A stretch of 64,000 nucleotides of DNA from Glaciihabitans arcticus (lineage in GTDB: Bacteria > Actinomycetota > Actinomycetes > Actinomycetales > Microbacteriaceae): contig NZ_SISG01000001.1 of NCBI RefSeq assembly GCF_004310685.1, positions 2,666,001 to 2,730,000 on the forward strand. The letters are read 5' to 3'. This document shows positions 36,709 to 47,600 of the stretch, in pieces. The position numbers and the translations under genes were made by a program. Under the pieces are notes generated by a model. That model was not told where the DNA came from. It saw only the letters and a program-made list of their open reading frames with translations, and searched no databases. The stretch's first letter is position 1. The number at the start of each line of letters is the position of its first letter.

Positions 36709-38001
36709 CTAGGCCCGTCGCGCGATCGACTCGTCCGTGGCCAGATCCAGTTCCCGCGTGCTGCGATCGTGCACGAGCCGCAGGCGGTAGCCGCGGCGGC
36801 GAAGGCGCAGTTTGTGGCTGACGATCATCCAGACCAGGCCGATCAGGCCGGCGATGATCCCGGATGTCCCGCCCACGACTATCGCGAACCTCGGCCCGAA
36901 CTCGTTCGCAACCCAGCCGATCACCGGCGCCCCGATGGGTGTGCCGCCGAGGAAGATCGCGAGGTATAGCGCCATCACCCGACCGCGCATGATCGGTTTG
37001 GTGGTGGTCTGCACCGTACCGTTCGCCGTGGTGAGCAGCGTGATCGACGTGAAGCCGACGAGCACGAGGGCGATTGCGAAACTCTCGTAGGTCGGCATCG
37101 CGGCGGCCACGAAGCACGACAGCCCGAACGCTCCGGCCGAGACGAAGACGATGCGCAGGCGCGGCCGCTCCCTCCGCGCGGCGAGCAGTGCGCCGGTGAC
37201 AGAGCCGATGGCGATCATCGAGGAGAGCAGCCCGAACTCCCCGGCACCGTGGTTGAACTCGACCTTCGCCATGGTCGCGGCGAAGATCGGGAAGTTGAGC
37301 CCGAAGGTTCCCACCAGGAACACGATGGCGAACACCACGAGCAGGTCCGCCCGGCGCTTGACGTAGCTGATGCCGGCGCGCAGTTGGCCGGGGCCGCGCG
37401 GAGCCCGCGGGGCCGTGCGCAGTTCATCCCGACGCAGCAGCATCATGGCGACGAGGGTCGCCACGAAGGTGAGGGCATTGATGATGAACACCCAGCCCGC
37501 GCCGACGACGACGGTGAGGATGCCCGCTGCCGCCGGCCCCACGAGGCGCGCGCCGTTGAACGACGCCGAGTTGAGTGACACCGCATTGGGCAGGTTCTTC
37601 TCGGAGACGAGCTCGGAGACGAACGCCTGCCGGGCGGGGGCGTCTATCGCGCTCACGACGCCGAGGGCGAGGGCGAACGCGTAGACGTGCCACAGCTCGG
37701 CGACCCCGAGCAGCACGATCACGCCGAGCCCGAGGCCGAGCAGGGCCATCACAACCTGGGTGCCCATCAGCAGCTTGCGGCGGTCGAAGCGGTCCGCGAT
37801 GAGGCCGGACCACGGAACGAGCAGCAGCTGCGGACCGAGCTGCAGGGCCATGACGATGCCGACCGCGACGGCATCGTTGTCGGTGAGCTCGGTGAGGACT
37901 ATCCAATCCTGGGCGGTGCGCTGCATCCAGGTGCCGATGTTCGACACAAGAGCACCGGCGAACCAGATGCGGTAGTTGAACCCGGCGAGGGAACGGAACA
38001 T
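36709..38001 (-). CDS. Major facilitator superfamily exporter (12-TM, EntS/DHA3-like)
   Basis: From ATG 38001 the protein has 430 residues and about 12 membrane helices. Landmarks are IWFAGALVSNIGTWMQRTAQ, the loop motif GLIADRFDRRKLLMG, DAPARQAFVSELV and LPNAVSLNSASFNGARLVGP, typical of the MFS_3/enterobactin-exporter-like group. A drug or siderophore efflux role is likely but the substrate is not known. A TTG at 38010 could extend the N-terminus by three residues. It follows the MarR gene by five bases and is probably controlled by it. Confidence 0.88.
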   Translation of the reverse strand: MFRSLAGFNYRIWFAGALVSNIGTWMQRTAQDWIVLTELTDNDAVAVGIVMALQLGPQLLLVPWSGLIADRFDRRKLLMGTQVVMALLGLGLGVIVLLGVAELWHVYAFALALGVVSAIDAPARQAFVSELVSEKNLPNAVSLNSASFNGARLVGPAAAGILTVVVGAGWVFIINALTFVATLVAMMLLRRDELRTAPRAPRGPGQLRAGISYVKRRADLLVVFAIVFLVGTFGLNFPIFAATMAKVEFNHGAGEFGLLSSMIAIGSVTGALLAARRERPRLRIVFVSAGAFGLSCFVAAAMPTYESFAIALVLVGFTSITLLTTANGTVQTTTKPIMRGRVMALYLAIFLGGTPIGAPVIGWVANEFGPRFAIVVGGTSGIIAGLIGLVWMIVSHKLRLRRRGYRLRLVHDRSTRELDLATDESIARRA

Positions 38002-38006
38002 GGCAC

Positions 38007-38429
38007 TCAACTGTCGGCGAGCTCCCGGAGGATCGGGGCGGCTTCGGCGAGCACGGCGCGCTGGGTCGGGGTGAGCTTCGCGAGGCGGGCGGAGAACCAG
38101 GCGTCGCGCTTGCGGCGGGTCTCCTGCACGAGGCTGCGGCCGGCGGGGGTGAGGTCGATGGACACCTTGCGTCCGTCGGTTTCGGAGGCCACTCGGGTCA
38201 CGAGTTCGAGGGCGACGAGGGCGTTGACGGTGCGGTTCATGGAGGGCGGCGAAACCCGGTCGCGCTCGCTCAACTGGCCGAGTGTCTGCGCGCCGTCGCC
38301 GAACAGGTGGAAGAGCACGGAGCGCTGCCCGTCGGTGATCTCATCATCGGTGCGCTCGAATCGCACGCGCCGGGAGAGGCGCTGCACGACGAGTCTCAGC
38401 TCCTGCGGAAGATCGTTAGCCATGTTCAT
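38007..38429 (-). CDS. MarR-family regulator
   Basis: The 140-residue protein has a MarR winged helix: ITDGQRSVLFHLFGDG, LGQLSERDRVSPPSMNRTVN and the wing VASETDGRKVSIDLTPAG. MarR dimers repress efflux genes and release DNA on ligand binding. The MFS exporter follows immediately. A perfect dyad CATTAGC-GTT-GCTAATG just upstream is the obvious operator. The start could be ATG 38429 or ATG 38423; the latter has a better-spaced AGG. Confidence 0.9.
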   Translation of the reverse strand: MNMANDLPQELRLVVQRLSRRVRFERTDDEITDGQRSVLFHLFGDGAQTLGQLSERDRVSPPSMNRTVNALVALELVTRVASETDGRKVSIDLTPAGRSLVQETRRKRDAWFSARLAKLTPTQRAVLAEAAPILRELADS

Positions 38430-38439
38430 TAGCCTAGCT

Positions 38440-38456
38440 CATTAGCGTTGCTAATG
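38440..38456. promoter_or_regulatory. Probable MarR operator
   Basis: CATTAGC (38440-38446), GTT, GCTAATG (38450-38456) is a perfect 17-base palindrome 11 bases before the MarR start. TCATTAGC occurs again at 38426-38433 across the start codon, giving an extra half site. Confidence 0.72.
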
Positions 38457-38487
38457 AAATAGGTTGCGACGAATACGAGTAGACAGC

Positions 38488-38548
38488 TTGCACTCGGTGA
38501 GCCCGCTCGGTTACGCTTCGAAAACTGGCAGTTCGATGAAACGATTCA
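38488..38548 (+). promoter_or_regulatory. Promoter and rhamnose-regulon operator of the tandem rhamnosidases
   Basis: TTGCAC (38488-38493) and TACGCT (38512-38517) have an 18-base spacer. The operator core TGAAACGATTCA lies at 38537-38548, identical in all 12 bases and similarly placed downstream of the start point to that of the transporter operon at 20986-20997. Confidence 0.72.
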
Positions 38549-38615
38549 TTAACCCAATCGTTTATCCACACTTCAATCTCCCAGGCCCCATTTCAGCGTC
38601 GAAATAGGAGACTTC

Positions 38616-41600
38616 ATGTCTACGCCTCAGGAATTGTCCACGCCTCCCCGCCTTGCAACGCGCGTTCTTGCCGTACTGCTCACCGCCGGGCTCGCGATGG
38701 GACTCACCTTCACGTCAGGAGTCGCCGCGATCGCCGCGGACGCTCCTGCCCTCGCCGTCAGCGGCCTGCGCACCGACGGACGCGTGAACCCCCTCGGCGT
38801 CGGACTCACCGACCCGACCTTCAGCTGGCTGAACGAGTCGACCGGTCGGTCGGTCGAGCAGACCGCCTACGAGGTCGAGGTATCGGCCGGCGGCAGCACG
38901 ATCTGGTCCACGGGCAGGATCGACTCCGATAAGCAGCTCAACCTCGTCTACGACGGACCGGCCCTCGAGCAGCAGACGCGCTACTCGTGGAAGGTGCGCA
39001 CCTGGGACAACCACGAGAACGCCTCCGCCTGGAGCGACTCGGCCTGGTTCGAGACCGGCCTAACCAGCTGGACCGCCGACTGGATCTCCGCCGCCGGCGA
39101 CCTCTCGCGCTGGAACGACTACACCGTCACCACCAACTTCACGCTCGACCAGAATGTAATCGGCGTCTACTTCCGCGGCACCGACGTGCGCAACGCCTAC
39201 ATGTGGCAGCTCAACGTCGACGACGGCCAGACCGTGCAGTTCCGCCCGCACAAGGCCATCAACGGCGGCATCGGCCTCATCACGAGCAAGAACATCTCGA
39301 ACCTGATCTCCCGCGCAACCCTCATGAACGGCGCACACACCCTGAAGATCGAGGCGATCGGCTCGACCATCAAGACGTGGATCGACGACATCCTCATCGA
39401 CGAGCGCACCGAGACGCAGCGCACCACCGGGTATGTCGGATTCCGCCAGGCTCCCTCGACCACGGGCGCCGAGCGCGCGACCATCCACTCGATGAACGTC
39501 ACCAAGCCCGACGGCACCGTTCTCTTCGACTCGACCTTCGACGGCGCCGAGAACCCCTTCACCATCGGCCGCATCGCCAATGGCAACCTGATCTTCGACG
39601 CGGACGCCGACGGCTTCCTCAAGAAGCGGGTCGAGAACCTCCCCGTCTTCCGCAAGGACTTTACGCTGGGCGCCGAGAAGACCATCACCTCCGCCCGCAT
39701 CTACGCGGCGGCCCGCGGCGTCTACGAACTCACCCTCAACGGAGACAAGGTCGGCGACCAGCACCTCGCTCCCGGCTGGACCAACTACAACAACCGCATC
39801 CAGTACCAGACCTACAACGTCACCGACCAGGTGAAGAGCGGCGCGAACGCGTTCGGCGCCCTGATCGCACCCGGCTGGTACTCGGGCACCGTCGCGAGCT
39901 TCGGCCAGAACATCTACGGCAACACGCCTTCGCTCATCGCGCAGCTGCGCATCGACTACTCCGACGGCACCCACGAGTGGGTCAACACGAACAACTCGTG
40001 GAAGTCCACCTCCGGCCCGATGAAGTCCTCCGACATCATCGACGGCGAGGCGTGGGACGCGAACGCGATCGCGGCCGACTGGAACACGACCAGTTCGTCG
40101 ACTTCGGGATGGGCCTCCGTTGCGCTGCAGCCGACCGCAACGCCGAAGCTCGTTCCCCAGCTCGACGAGCCGGTGCGCCAGACCGAGGAGAAGCCGGCGA
40201 AGTCGATGACCGAGACGGTCGCCGGAAAGTACGTGTACGACCTTGAGCAGAACATGGTCGGAATCGCCCGCCTGCGTCTCACCGGAGTGGCCGGCCAGAC
40301 CGTGACGATCCGCTACGGCGAGGTCGTCAACCCCGACAAGTCGCTCTATGTCGCCAACCTCCGCGGGGCCAAGGTCACCGACTACTACACGTTCACAACC
40401 ACTGGCACCGTCACCTACGAGCCCAAGTTCACGCACCACGGCTTCCGTTTCGTCGAGGTCTCCGGAACCACGGTGGCCCCAGCGCTCAGCGACATCACCG
40501 GCCTCGTCTGGGGTTCCGACCTCGACACGACCGGCTCGTTCTCGAGCTCCAGTCCGCTGCTCAACCAGCTGCAGAGCAACATCACGTGGGGCCAGCGCGG
40601 CAACTTCCTGTCGATCCCGACGGACACCCCCGCCCGTGACGAGCGCCTCGGCTGGACGGGTGACATCAACGTCTTCGCCCAGACCGCCGCGTACAACCAG
40701 AACACGCAGGCGTTCCTGAACAAGTGGCTCATCGACCTCACCGAGGCCCAGTCGCCGAACGGAGACCTGCCGGGCGTCGCTCCCATGCCGGGCTGCTGTG
40801 GTGGCGGTGCCGGCTGGTCCGACGCGGGAATCACCGTGCCGTACTCGCTGTACAAGGCCTACGGCGACACCGCCGTCATCGAGAAGAACTGGGCGATGAT
40901 GGACAAGTTCATGAACTTCGTCCTCACCGAGGCCGGATCCGACAACATCGGCGGCACCCGCGGACCGTACGCGGACTGGCTGAACCTGGTCGGAGCGAAC
41001 GAGACCGCCGGCAACATCATCTCCACCGCCTACAACGCCGAGAACGCCCGCATGCTGAGCGAGATGGCGGAGGCAGTGGGCAAAACGGCCCGCGCGAACG
41101 AGCTGAAGCAGAAGTCGGCCGACATCCGCGCCGCCTTCGCGTCGACCTTCATTGCGACCGACGGAACCGTGAGCGGCAACAGCCAGACTGCGTACGCCAT
41201 GGCGCTCGGCATGGGACTCGTCCCGGCCGGCAAGGTGCAGGCGGTCGGCGACAAGTTCGTCGCCAAGCTCGCGCAGACCGACTACCACCTGCAGACCGGC
41301 TTCCTCGGAACCCCCTGGCTGCTGCCGGCCCTCACGGCGAGTGGTCATAACGACATCGCATACCGGATGCTGAATCACACCGACTACCCCTCGTGGGGCT
41401 ATGAGGTGGCCAACGGTGCAACGACCATCTGGGAGCGCTGGAACTCGATCATGCCCGACGGCAGCTTCGGCGACGTCAGCATGAACTCCTTCAACCACTA
41501 CGCCTACGGCGCGGTCGGCACCTGGATGTACGAGAACATCGGCGGCATCGCGCCGCTCGAGGCCGGCTACAAGTCGGTGCGCATCGCACCCGCCATCGGC

Positions 41601-44600
41601 GGCGGACTCACCGAGGGATCGGGTCGCTTCGACTCCGTGTACGGAAAGATCACCAGCCACTGGGAGACCACCGAAGCCGGGCTCACCCTCGACGTGGAGG
41701 TGCCCGTCGGTACCACCGCACAGGTGACGATCCCCAGCTCGAGCGCGCTCACGGTCTCGGAGAGCGGCTCGCCGCTCGCCGGCGCGGACGGTGTCACCGA
41801 CGTGACATCCAGCACCGGCAACGTCTCGTTCACCGTCGGATCGGGCAGCTACTCGTTCGAGGTGCACCGCAGCGGCGAGATCCTGAACTCGGTCTTCGAT
41901 GCGCTGGACGACTACGAGGCAGAGGTCGGCCGCCTGGCGGGCCTCGGTGACGTGAACGGCGCAACCGCCGAGACGATCACCGCCGGCATCGAGGCCGCGC
42001 GCGGGAACGTTCTCGCCGCGCTCACCGCCATCACCTCGAACGGCAACGCCGTACCGCCCCTGCTCGAGGTGGTCGACGGGCTCGCCGATCTCGACGTGCT
42101 GATCGCCGACTCGGGTCTCGACCCCGTCGTCGAGAAGCTGCTGCTCGCCGAGAACGGTGCTGTGGATGAGATCCTCGGGTCCGCCATCTCCGCGATCATC
42201 AAGGTGACCATCGCCGTCGCACCGCTCACCACGAGCCCGATTGCCGGCGACGAGGTCAGCGCGGCGGTCTCCGTCGCCAATAACGGACCCGCGGACCTCA
42301 GCGACCTCGAGGCGTCCATCGCCATCGAGGGCGGCTGGGCCGTCGAGTCCGACGAGCTCGAGCTCGCGAGCCTCGCCTCGGGTGCAAGCGCCGCGCTCGC
42401 GTTCACGACGACGGTTCCGGCCGATGCCGAAGTCGGGGCCGTGGATGCGACCCTCGCCTTCAGCTACTCCCTCTCCGGTCGCGAGATCCACGTGCGCTCG
42501 ACGGATCGACTGCTCACCGTCGCCTCGCCCATCGCGATCAGCGCGGCAACAGCCGTGGTGACCTCATCCGGGCACGCCGACGCAACGGTCACGCTGACCA
42601 ACTCCGGCACCGTCGGGGTTGCCGGCCGCATCACGCTCGGACTGCCCGAGGGCTGGACCCCCGCGGTTCCCTCGGCCGACCTGCTGGTCGCGCCGGGAGC
42701 CACCCGCACGGTCGTTGTGCCCTTCCTGACTCCGGCCACGATCAACTCGGGCAGCTACACGGTCGCCACGAGATTCGTGCGCGGCAGCGTCGCGATCGCC
42801 GAGAAGAACGCGGCGCTCGCCATCACGCTGAGCCGCACCCCGGCCGACGTGATCGACTGGGTCGACCTGGGTGACGCGACCGCGGAGAGCACACGTGCCA
42901 TCCAACAGTCGGGAACCAGCGGCACCACCCTCGAGGCCGGTCTTTCGCGTCGCTATTCCGGCGCGAGCACCCCCGGCTCGTGGTTCTCCTTCACGATCAA
43001 CGTGAACCAGGGACAGCCGTTCATCCTGCGGGCCACCGAGACCTACGACGGCATCGCCACCAAGAAGTACGACGTCAAGGTCAACGGCACTGTCGTGCAC
43101 GCGCGCCAGAACACCTCGAAGGGTGCGGGCATCGAGACCTACGACGTGCTGGTCCCGGCGAGTGCGGCAACGAGCGGCACGGTGCGCGTCGAGATGCGCT
43201 TCACCAGCCTCCCCGGCTTCCACGACCCCTCGATCGCCGACGTCTGGACGCTGCCCGCTCCCGCGGACGCCGCCCCGCTCGTCTCCGCGAACGTGACGGC
43301 CACGGGCCCGAACGGCTCCAACGGTTGGGTGCGCGGACCGGCGACGGTCACCGTGACCGCCGCGGACGACAGCGGAACCGCCCCCGTGATCGAGGTCGCC
43401 GACGGTGAGGGCTGGGCGGCCTACACGGCACCCATCGCCGTCACCGCGCAGGGCACGACCACGATCGGCTACCGCGCGAGCGACGGCACCGGCCACACCA
43501 CGGCCCGCCAGAACGTCACAGTCAAACTCGACTCCGAAGCTCCGGAGACGGACGCGGTGACCGAGGTCTCCGCCGACGTTGCGACACTGGATCGTGCGAC
43601 AGTGACCTTTGAGGCCGAGGATGAGATGAGCGGCGTTGCATCCACTCACTACCGCATCGACGGCGACGCGTGGACCGCGGCAGGCTCGACACCCGTCACG
43701 ATCAGCGGATTCGGCAGCTACCTGGTCGAGTACTTCTCGACCGATGTGGCCGGCAACATCGGCCAGGTCGAGGCCACCGAGGTCGTCATCGAAGACGTCG
43801 ACGTGATCGGCTCGGTCGTCGCCCCGGCGATCACCGGAGTCGCGAAGTACGGCTCGACGCTCAGCGCCTCGACGGGTCTGTGGAACACCACCGGCCTCGC
43901 CTTCAGCTACCAGTGGCTGCGCGGCGGAGTCGCCATCAGCAACGCGACGACCGCAAACTACGTGGTGCGCGCCAACGACGGCGGCAAGCAGGTCACGGTG
44001 CGGGTCACCGCGACCAAGGCCGGATTCGAGGCGGCCTCGGCCGTCTCCGACCCGACCGCGACCATCGCCAAGGTCACGCTGCTGAAGAACACCAAGAAGC
44101 CGGTCATCACGGGCACGGCAAAGGCGGGCAGCACGCTCACCGCTTCGAAGGGCACCTGGAACATCTCCACGGTATCCGCCACCTACCAGTGGTACCGCAA
44201 TGGTGTCGTCATCCCCGGTGCGACGTCGAACAAGTACAAGGTCGCGGCGGCCGACTCCGGCCTGAAGCTCGCAGTTCGGGTGGGTGCGTCGACGGCGCTG
44301 CAGGAGCAGGTGTTCGCCTTCTCGGTCTCGAAGGTCGTGGCGAAGCGCGGATCGGTGGTCAGCTTCACGACGTCGGCGAGCACGGTGAAGGCGAAGACGC
44401 CGGTCACCCTCGCGATCAAGGTCACGTCGTCGGGTTTCATGCCCACCGGAACCGCCCACGTGTACCTGAACGGCAAGCTGATCGGCAATACCAAGGTGGT
44501 GGCGGGCACCGGCACCTTCACCTTCACGACCGGCCTCAAGCGCACCCACGCGATCACGGTCAGGTACGTCGGCAACACTCAGGTCGCCGCCGACACCTCC

Positions 44601-44627
44601 TCCGTGCGCTACGTGCGCGTCAAGTAG
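38616..44627 (+). CDS. Giant secreted GH78 alpha-L-rhamnosidase with C-terminal Ig modules
   Basis: The 2003-residue protein has a Sec signal (to VAAIAADA, about residue 41). Approximate layout: fibronectin-like domain 45-148; concanavalin/LamG-like insert 155-300 (GVYFRGTDVRNAYMWQLN); rhamnosidase N domain 345-490; second beta domain 518-632; catalytic barrel with DTPARDERLGWTGD near 665 and NGATTIWERW near 932; C domain to 1085; helical spacer 1088-1190; NEW3-like domains; the DPSIADVWTLP module 1412-1548; OmpL47-like Ig; two YQWLRGG/YQWYRNG repeats 1732-1905; a Big_3_5-like Ig at the end (VRYVRVK). There is no membrane anchor or LPXTG, so it is released or bound through its modules. It heads a two-gene unit behind the rhamnose operator. 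Confidence 0.93.
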   Translation: MSTPQELSTPPRLATRVLAVLLTAGLAMGLTFTSGVAAIAADAPALAVSGLRTDGRVNPLGVGLTDPTFSWLNESTGRSVEQTAYEVEVSAGGSTIWSTGRIDSDKQLNLVYDGPALEQQTRYSWKVRTWDNHENASAWSDSAWFETGLTSWTADWISAAGDLSRWNDYTVTTNFTLDQNVIGVYFRGTDVRNAYMWQLNVDDGQTVQFRPHKAINGGIGLITSKNISNLISRATLMNGAHTLKIEAIGSTIKTWIDDILIDERTETQRTTGYVGFRQAPSTTGAERATIHSMNVTKPDGTVLFDSTFDGAENPFTIGRIANGNLIFDADADGFLKKRVENLPVFRKDFTLGAEKTITSARIYAAARGVYELTLNGDKVGDQHLAPGWTNYNNRIQYQTYNVTDQVKSGANAFGALIAPGWYSGTVASFGQNIYGNTPSLIAQLRIDYSDGTHEWVNTNNSWKSTSGPMKSSDIIDGEAWDANAIAADWNTTSSSTSGWASVALQPTATPKLVPQLDEPVRQTEEKPAKSMTETVAGKYVYDLEQNMVGIARLRLTGVAGQTVTIRYGEVVNPDKSLYVANLRGAKVTDYYTFTTTGTVTYEPKFTHHGFRFVEVSGTTVAPALSDITGLVWGSDLDTTGSFSSSSPLLNQLQSNITWGQRGNFLSIPTDTPARDERLGWTGDINVFAQTAAYNQNTQAFLNKWLIDLTEAQSPNGDLPGVAPMPGCCGGGAGWSDAGITVPYSLYKAYGDTAVIEKNWAMMDKFMNFVLTEAGSDNIGGTRGPYADWLNLVGANETAGNIISTAYNAENARMLSEMAEAVGKTARANELKQKSADIRAAFASTFIATDGTVSGNSQTAYAMALGMGLVPAGKVQAVGDKFVAKLAQTDYHLQTGFLGTPWLLPALTASGHNDIAYRMLNHTDYPSWGYEVANGATTIWERWNSIMPDGSFGDVSMNSFNHYAYGAVGTWMYENIGGIAPLEAGYKSVRIAPAIGGGLTEGSGRFDSVYGKITSHWETTEAGLTLDVEVPVGTTAQVTIPSSSALTVSESGSPLAGADGVTDVTSSTGNVSFTVGSGSYSFEVHRSGEILNSVFDALDDYEAEVGRLAGLGDVNGATAETITAGIEAARGNVLAALTAITSNGNAVPPLLEVVDGLADLDVLIADSGLDPVVEKLLLAENGAVDEILGSAISAIIKVTIAVAPLTTSPIAGDEVSAAVSVANNGPADLSDLEASIAIEGGWAVESDELELASLASGASAALAFTTTVPADAEVGAVDATLAFSYSLSGREIHVRSTDRLLTVASPIAISAATAVVTSSGHADATVTLTNSGTVGVAGRITLGLPEGWTPAVPSADLLVAPGATRTVVVPFLTPATINSGSYTVATRFVRGSVAIAEKNAALAITLSRTPADVIDWVDLGDATAESTRAIQQSGTSGTTLEAGLSRRYSGASTPGSWFSFTINVNQGQPFILRATETYDGIATKKYDVKVNGTVVHARQNTSKGAGIETYDVLVPASAATSGTVRVEMRFTSLPGFHDPSIADVWTLPAPADAAPLVSANVTATGPNGSNGWVRGPATVTVTAADDSGTAPVIEVADGEGWAAYTAPIAVTAQGTTTIGYRASDGTGHTTARQNVTVKLDSEAPETDAVTEVSADVATLDRATVTFEAEDEMSGVASTHYRIDGDAWTAAGSTPVTISGFGSYLVEYFSTDVAGNIGQVEATEVVIEDVDVIGSVVAPAITGVAKYGSTLSASTGLWNTTGLAFSYQWLRGGVAISNATTANYVVRANDGGKQVTVRVTATKAGFEAASAVSDPTATIAKVTLLKNTKKPVITGTAKAGSTLTASKGTWNISTVSATYQWYRNGVVIPGATSNKYKVAAADSGLKLAVRVGASTALQEQVFAFSVSKVVAKRGSVVSFTTSASTVKAKTPVTLAIKVTSSGFMPTGTAHVYLNGKLIGNTKVVAGTGTFTFTTGLKRTHAITVRYVGNTQVAADTSSVRYVRVK

Positions 44628-44673
44628 TCCCCACTCCTCTTTCACCCGACGTCACCCAGCAAGGAAGCTTCCG

Positions 44674-47600
44674 ATGACTGTTCAGCGATTCCTCACCCGA
44701 CCCACCCGGGTCGCCGCTCTAGCGCTCACCATGGCACTGATCGTCGGTGGCACGACGATCGGTGCGGGGGCCGCGTCCGCTGCGGACGCGCCCCTGGCAG
44801 CGGCCGGGCTGCGCACCGACTCGCTCGTCAACCCGCTCGGCATCAACGGGGATGACCCGGAGTTCACCTGGCAGCTGAAGTCCGATACGAGGGCGACGCT
44901 GCAGACCGCACATCGCATCGTCGTGTCCAGCACCCGCGCGAAGGCCGCGGCCGGGGACGCTGACGTTTGGAACCCGGGTTGGGTTTCAAGCGAGCAGTCG
45001 GTGGATGTCACATACGCGGGTCCGGCGCTCGAATCGGCTACCCCGTACTACTGGGCCGTGCAGGTTCGGGACAACCACGGGCGGGAGTCGGCGCTGAGCA
45101 CGGTCGGATCCTTCGAGACCGCGCTGCTGGCCGCATCCGAGTGGGATGCCGACTGGATCGGTGAGGACTCGGAAGCAGCCCTCAACCAGTGGAAGGACTA
45201 CAGCGTCGAGCTCTCCGCCAGCTCGATCACGGGAGCCCTCGGCGTCTACCTTCGCGCCAACGCCTCGGCGAGCAACGCCTACATGTGGCAGATCTCGGTG
45301 AGCGGCACCGACGCGTTCATCCGCCCGCACATCAGGACCAACGGCAACTACAACGTCCCCACCGGCACGAAGATCGACCCGACGTTCCTCAACGGCCCGA
45401 TCACTTCGACGACCGCCAACACCTTCCGCTTCGACGTGGTCGGCAACAGCATCGCGACCTACGTGAACGACCACCTGGTCGTCACCACGCCCGTCACGAA
45501 CTTCGCGCGCGGCTACGTCGGGTTCCGCTCGAGCGCGGGCGAGAGCGGCACGGCGCACAGCCTCAAGGTCACCACTGTCGGCGCAGCGCCGAAGACGCTC
45601 GTCAACACCGCCTTCCCGCTCGGCGACACCACGTTCACCGGCGGATCCCAGACCGTCGCCGGCAGCCGCGTCTATGCGGTCAACGACGGACTGCTGAACG
45701 GTCTCGACACCGAGCCGATCTTCCGCTCCGACTTCACCGCAGGCTCCGATATCGCGAGCGCCCGCCTCTACGCCTCGGCGCTCGGCGTGTACGAGTTCCG
45801 CATCAACGGTGAGCGCGTCGGAGACCTCGAGCTCGCCCCGGGCTGGACCGACTACAACAAGCGCGTCGCCTTCCAGACCTACGATGTCACCGACCTCGTC
45901 AAGACCGGCGACAACGCCATCGGCGCCCTCACCGGCGCCGGCTGGTACTCGGGCTCGCTCGGCTGGTTCGGTCCGAACCAGTACGGCACCGATTCGCGCC
46001 TGCTCGGCCAACTCGTCATCACCTACGCCGACGGCTCACAGAAGATCGTCGGTACGGATGGCGACTGGACGACGACGAAGGGCCCGGTCCTGGCCTCCGA
46101 CCTCCTGATGGGGGAGACCTACGACGCGAACAAGTGGCAGGACGGTTGGGATGAGGCGGGCTTCGACGACTCCAGCTGGAACGCCGTGCTGGACGCCGGC
46201 GCCCTCGCGACGAGCAAGCTCGAGCCGCAGCCCGAGCCGCCCGTGCGCATCACGCAGGAGCTCGCCCCAATCACGCTGACCAATGTGAACGGCGCGTGGG
46301 TCTACGACCTCGGCCAGAACATGGTCGGCAAGGTGCGCCTGAACGTCGGCGCGAACGCCAACAACGGTGCGCGCATCACGCTCAAGCACGCGGAGATCCT
46401 GCACGCCGACGGTTCCGTCGCGATGGAGAACCTGCGCTCGGCCAAGGCCACCGACTACTTCACCCCCGTTGCGGGCGGCGGAGCGCAGACCTACGTGCCT
46501 CGCTTCACATACCACGGCTTCCGCTACGTCGAGCTGACCGGCTTCGTCGGCACCCCGACCCTCGCCACGATCACCGGCCTCGTCGAGGGCTCCGACAATG
46601 AGGCGACGAGCACGTTCGACTCCTCGAGCACGATGCTCAACAAGCTGCAGAAGAACATCGTCTGGGGCCAGCGCGGCAACTTCTTCTCGGTTCCGACCGA
46701 CACCCCGGCCCGCGACGAGCGCCTCGGCTGGACGGGTGACATCAACGTCTTCGCCCCGACCGCCGCGTTCAACATGTACTCGGAGGAGTTCCTCCGCAAG
46801 TGGATGACCGACATGCGCGACGCACAGCACGCCAACGGCGCCTACCCCGAGGTCGCTCCGCAGTTCTGCAAGAACCCCGCGGTCCACGACTCGTGCGACG
46901 CGGGCTCGACCGGCTGGGCCGACGCCGGTGTGACGGTTCCCTTCGTCGTCTGGCAGAACTACGGCGACACCGGAATCATTACCGAGAACTGGGACTCGAT
47001 GGTCGACTACATCGACTTCCTCGACGCCCAGGCCGTGAACAACGTGCGCCCCGGCTACGGCCACTGGGGTGACTGGCTCAACCTGAGCGACCCGACCCCC
47101 GGGAACGTGCTCGGCACCGCCTTCTACGCGCACAGCGTCGACCTCATGGCGCAGATGGCCACGGCGACCGGCAGGACTGCCGAGGCGACCGCCTACACCG
47201 CGAAGTTCGCAGCCATCAAGGCCGCGTACCAGGACGCCTTCGTCGCGGCCGACGGCACGGTGACCGGTGGCAGCCAGACCGCCTACGCGATCAGCATCGG
47301 CATGGGGCTCGTTCCCGAGAGCCTCGTCGAGGCGGCCGGCACCAAGCTCGCCGCACGCGTCGCGGCCAAGGGCGGTCACCTCTCGACCGGCTTCCTCGGC
47401 ACGCCGTACCTGCTTCCCGCGCTCACCCAGTCCGGCCAGGAGAAGGTCGCCTACTCGCTCATGATGAGTGAGACCGCGCCGTCCTGGGGCTACGAGGTGG
47501 CGATGGGTGCGACGACCATGTGGGAGAAGTGGGACTCGCTCGGTGCGAACGGCCAGCCCACCGACTACGGCATGAACTCGTTCAATCACTACGCGTTCGG

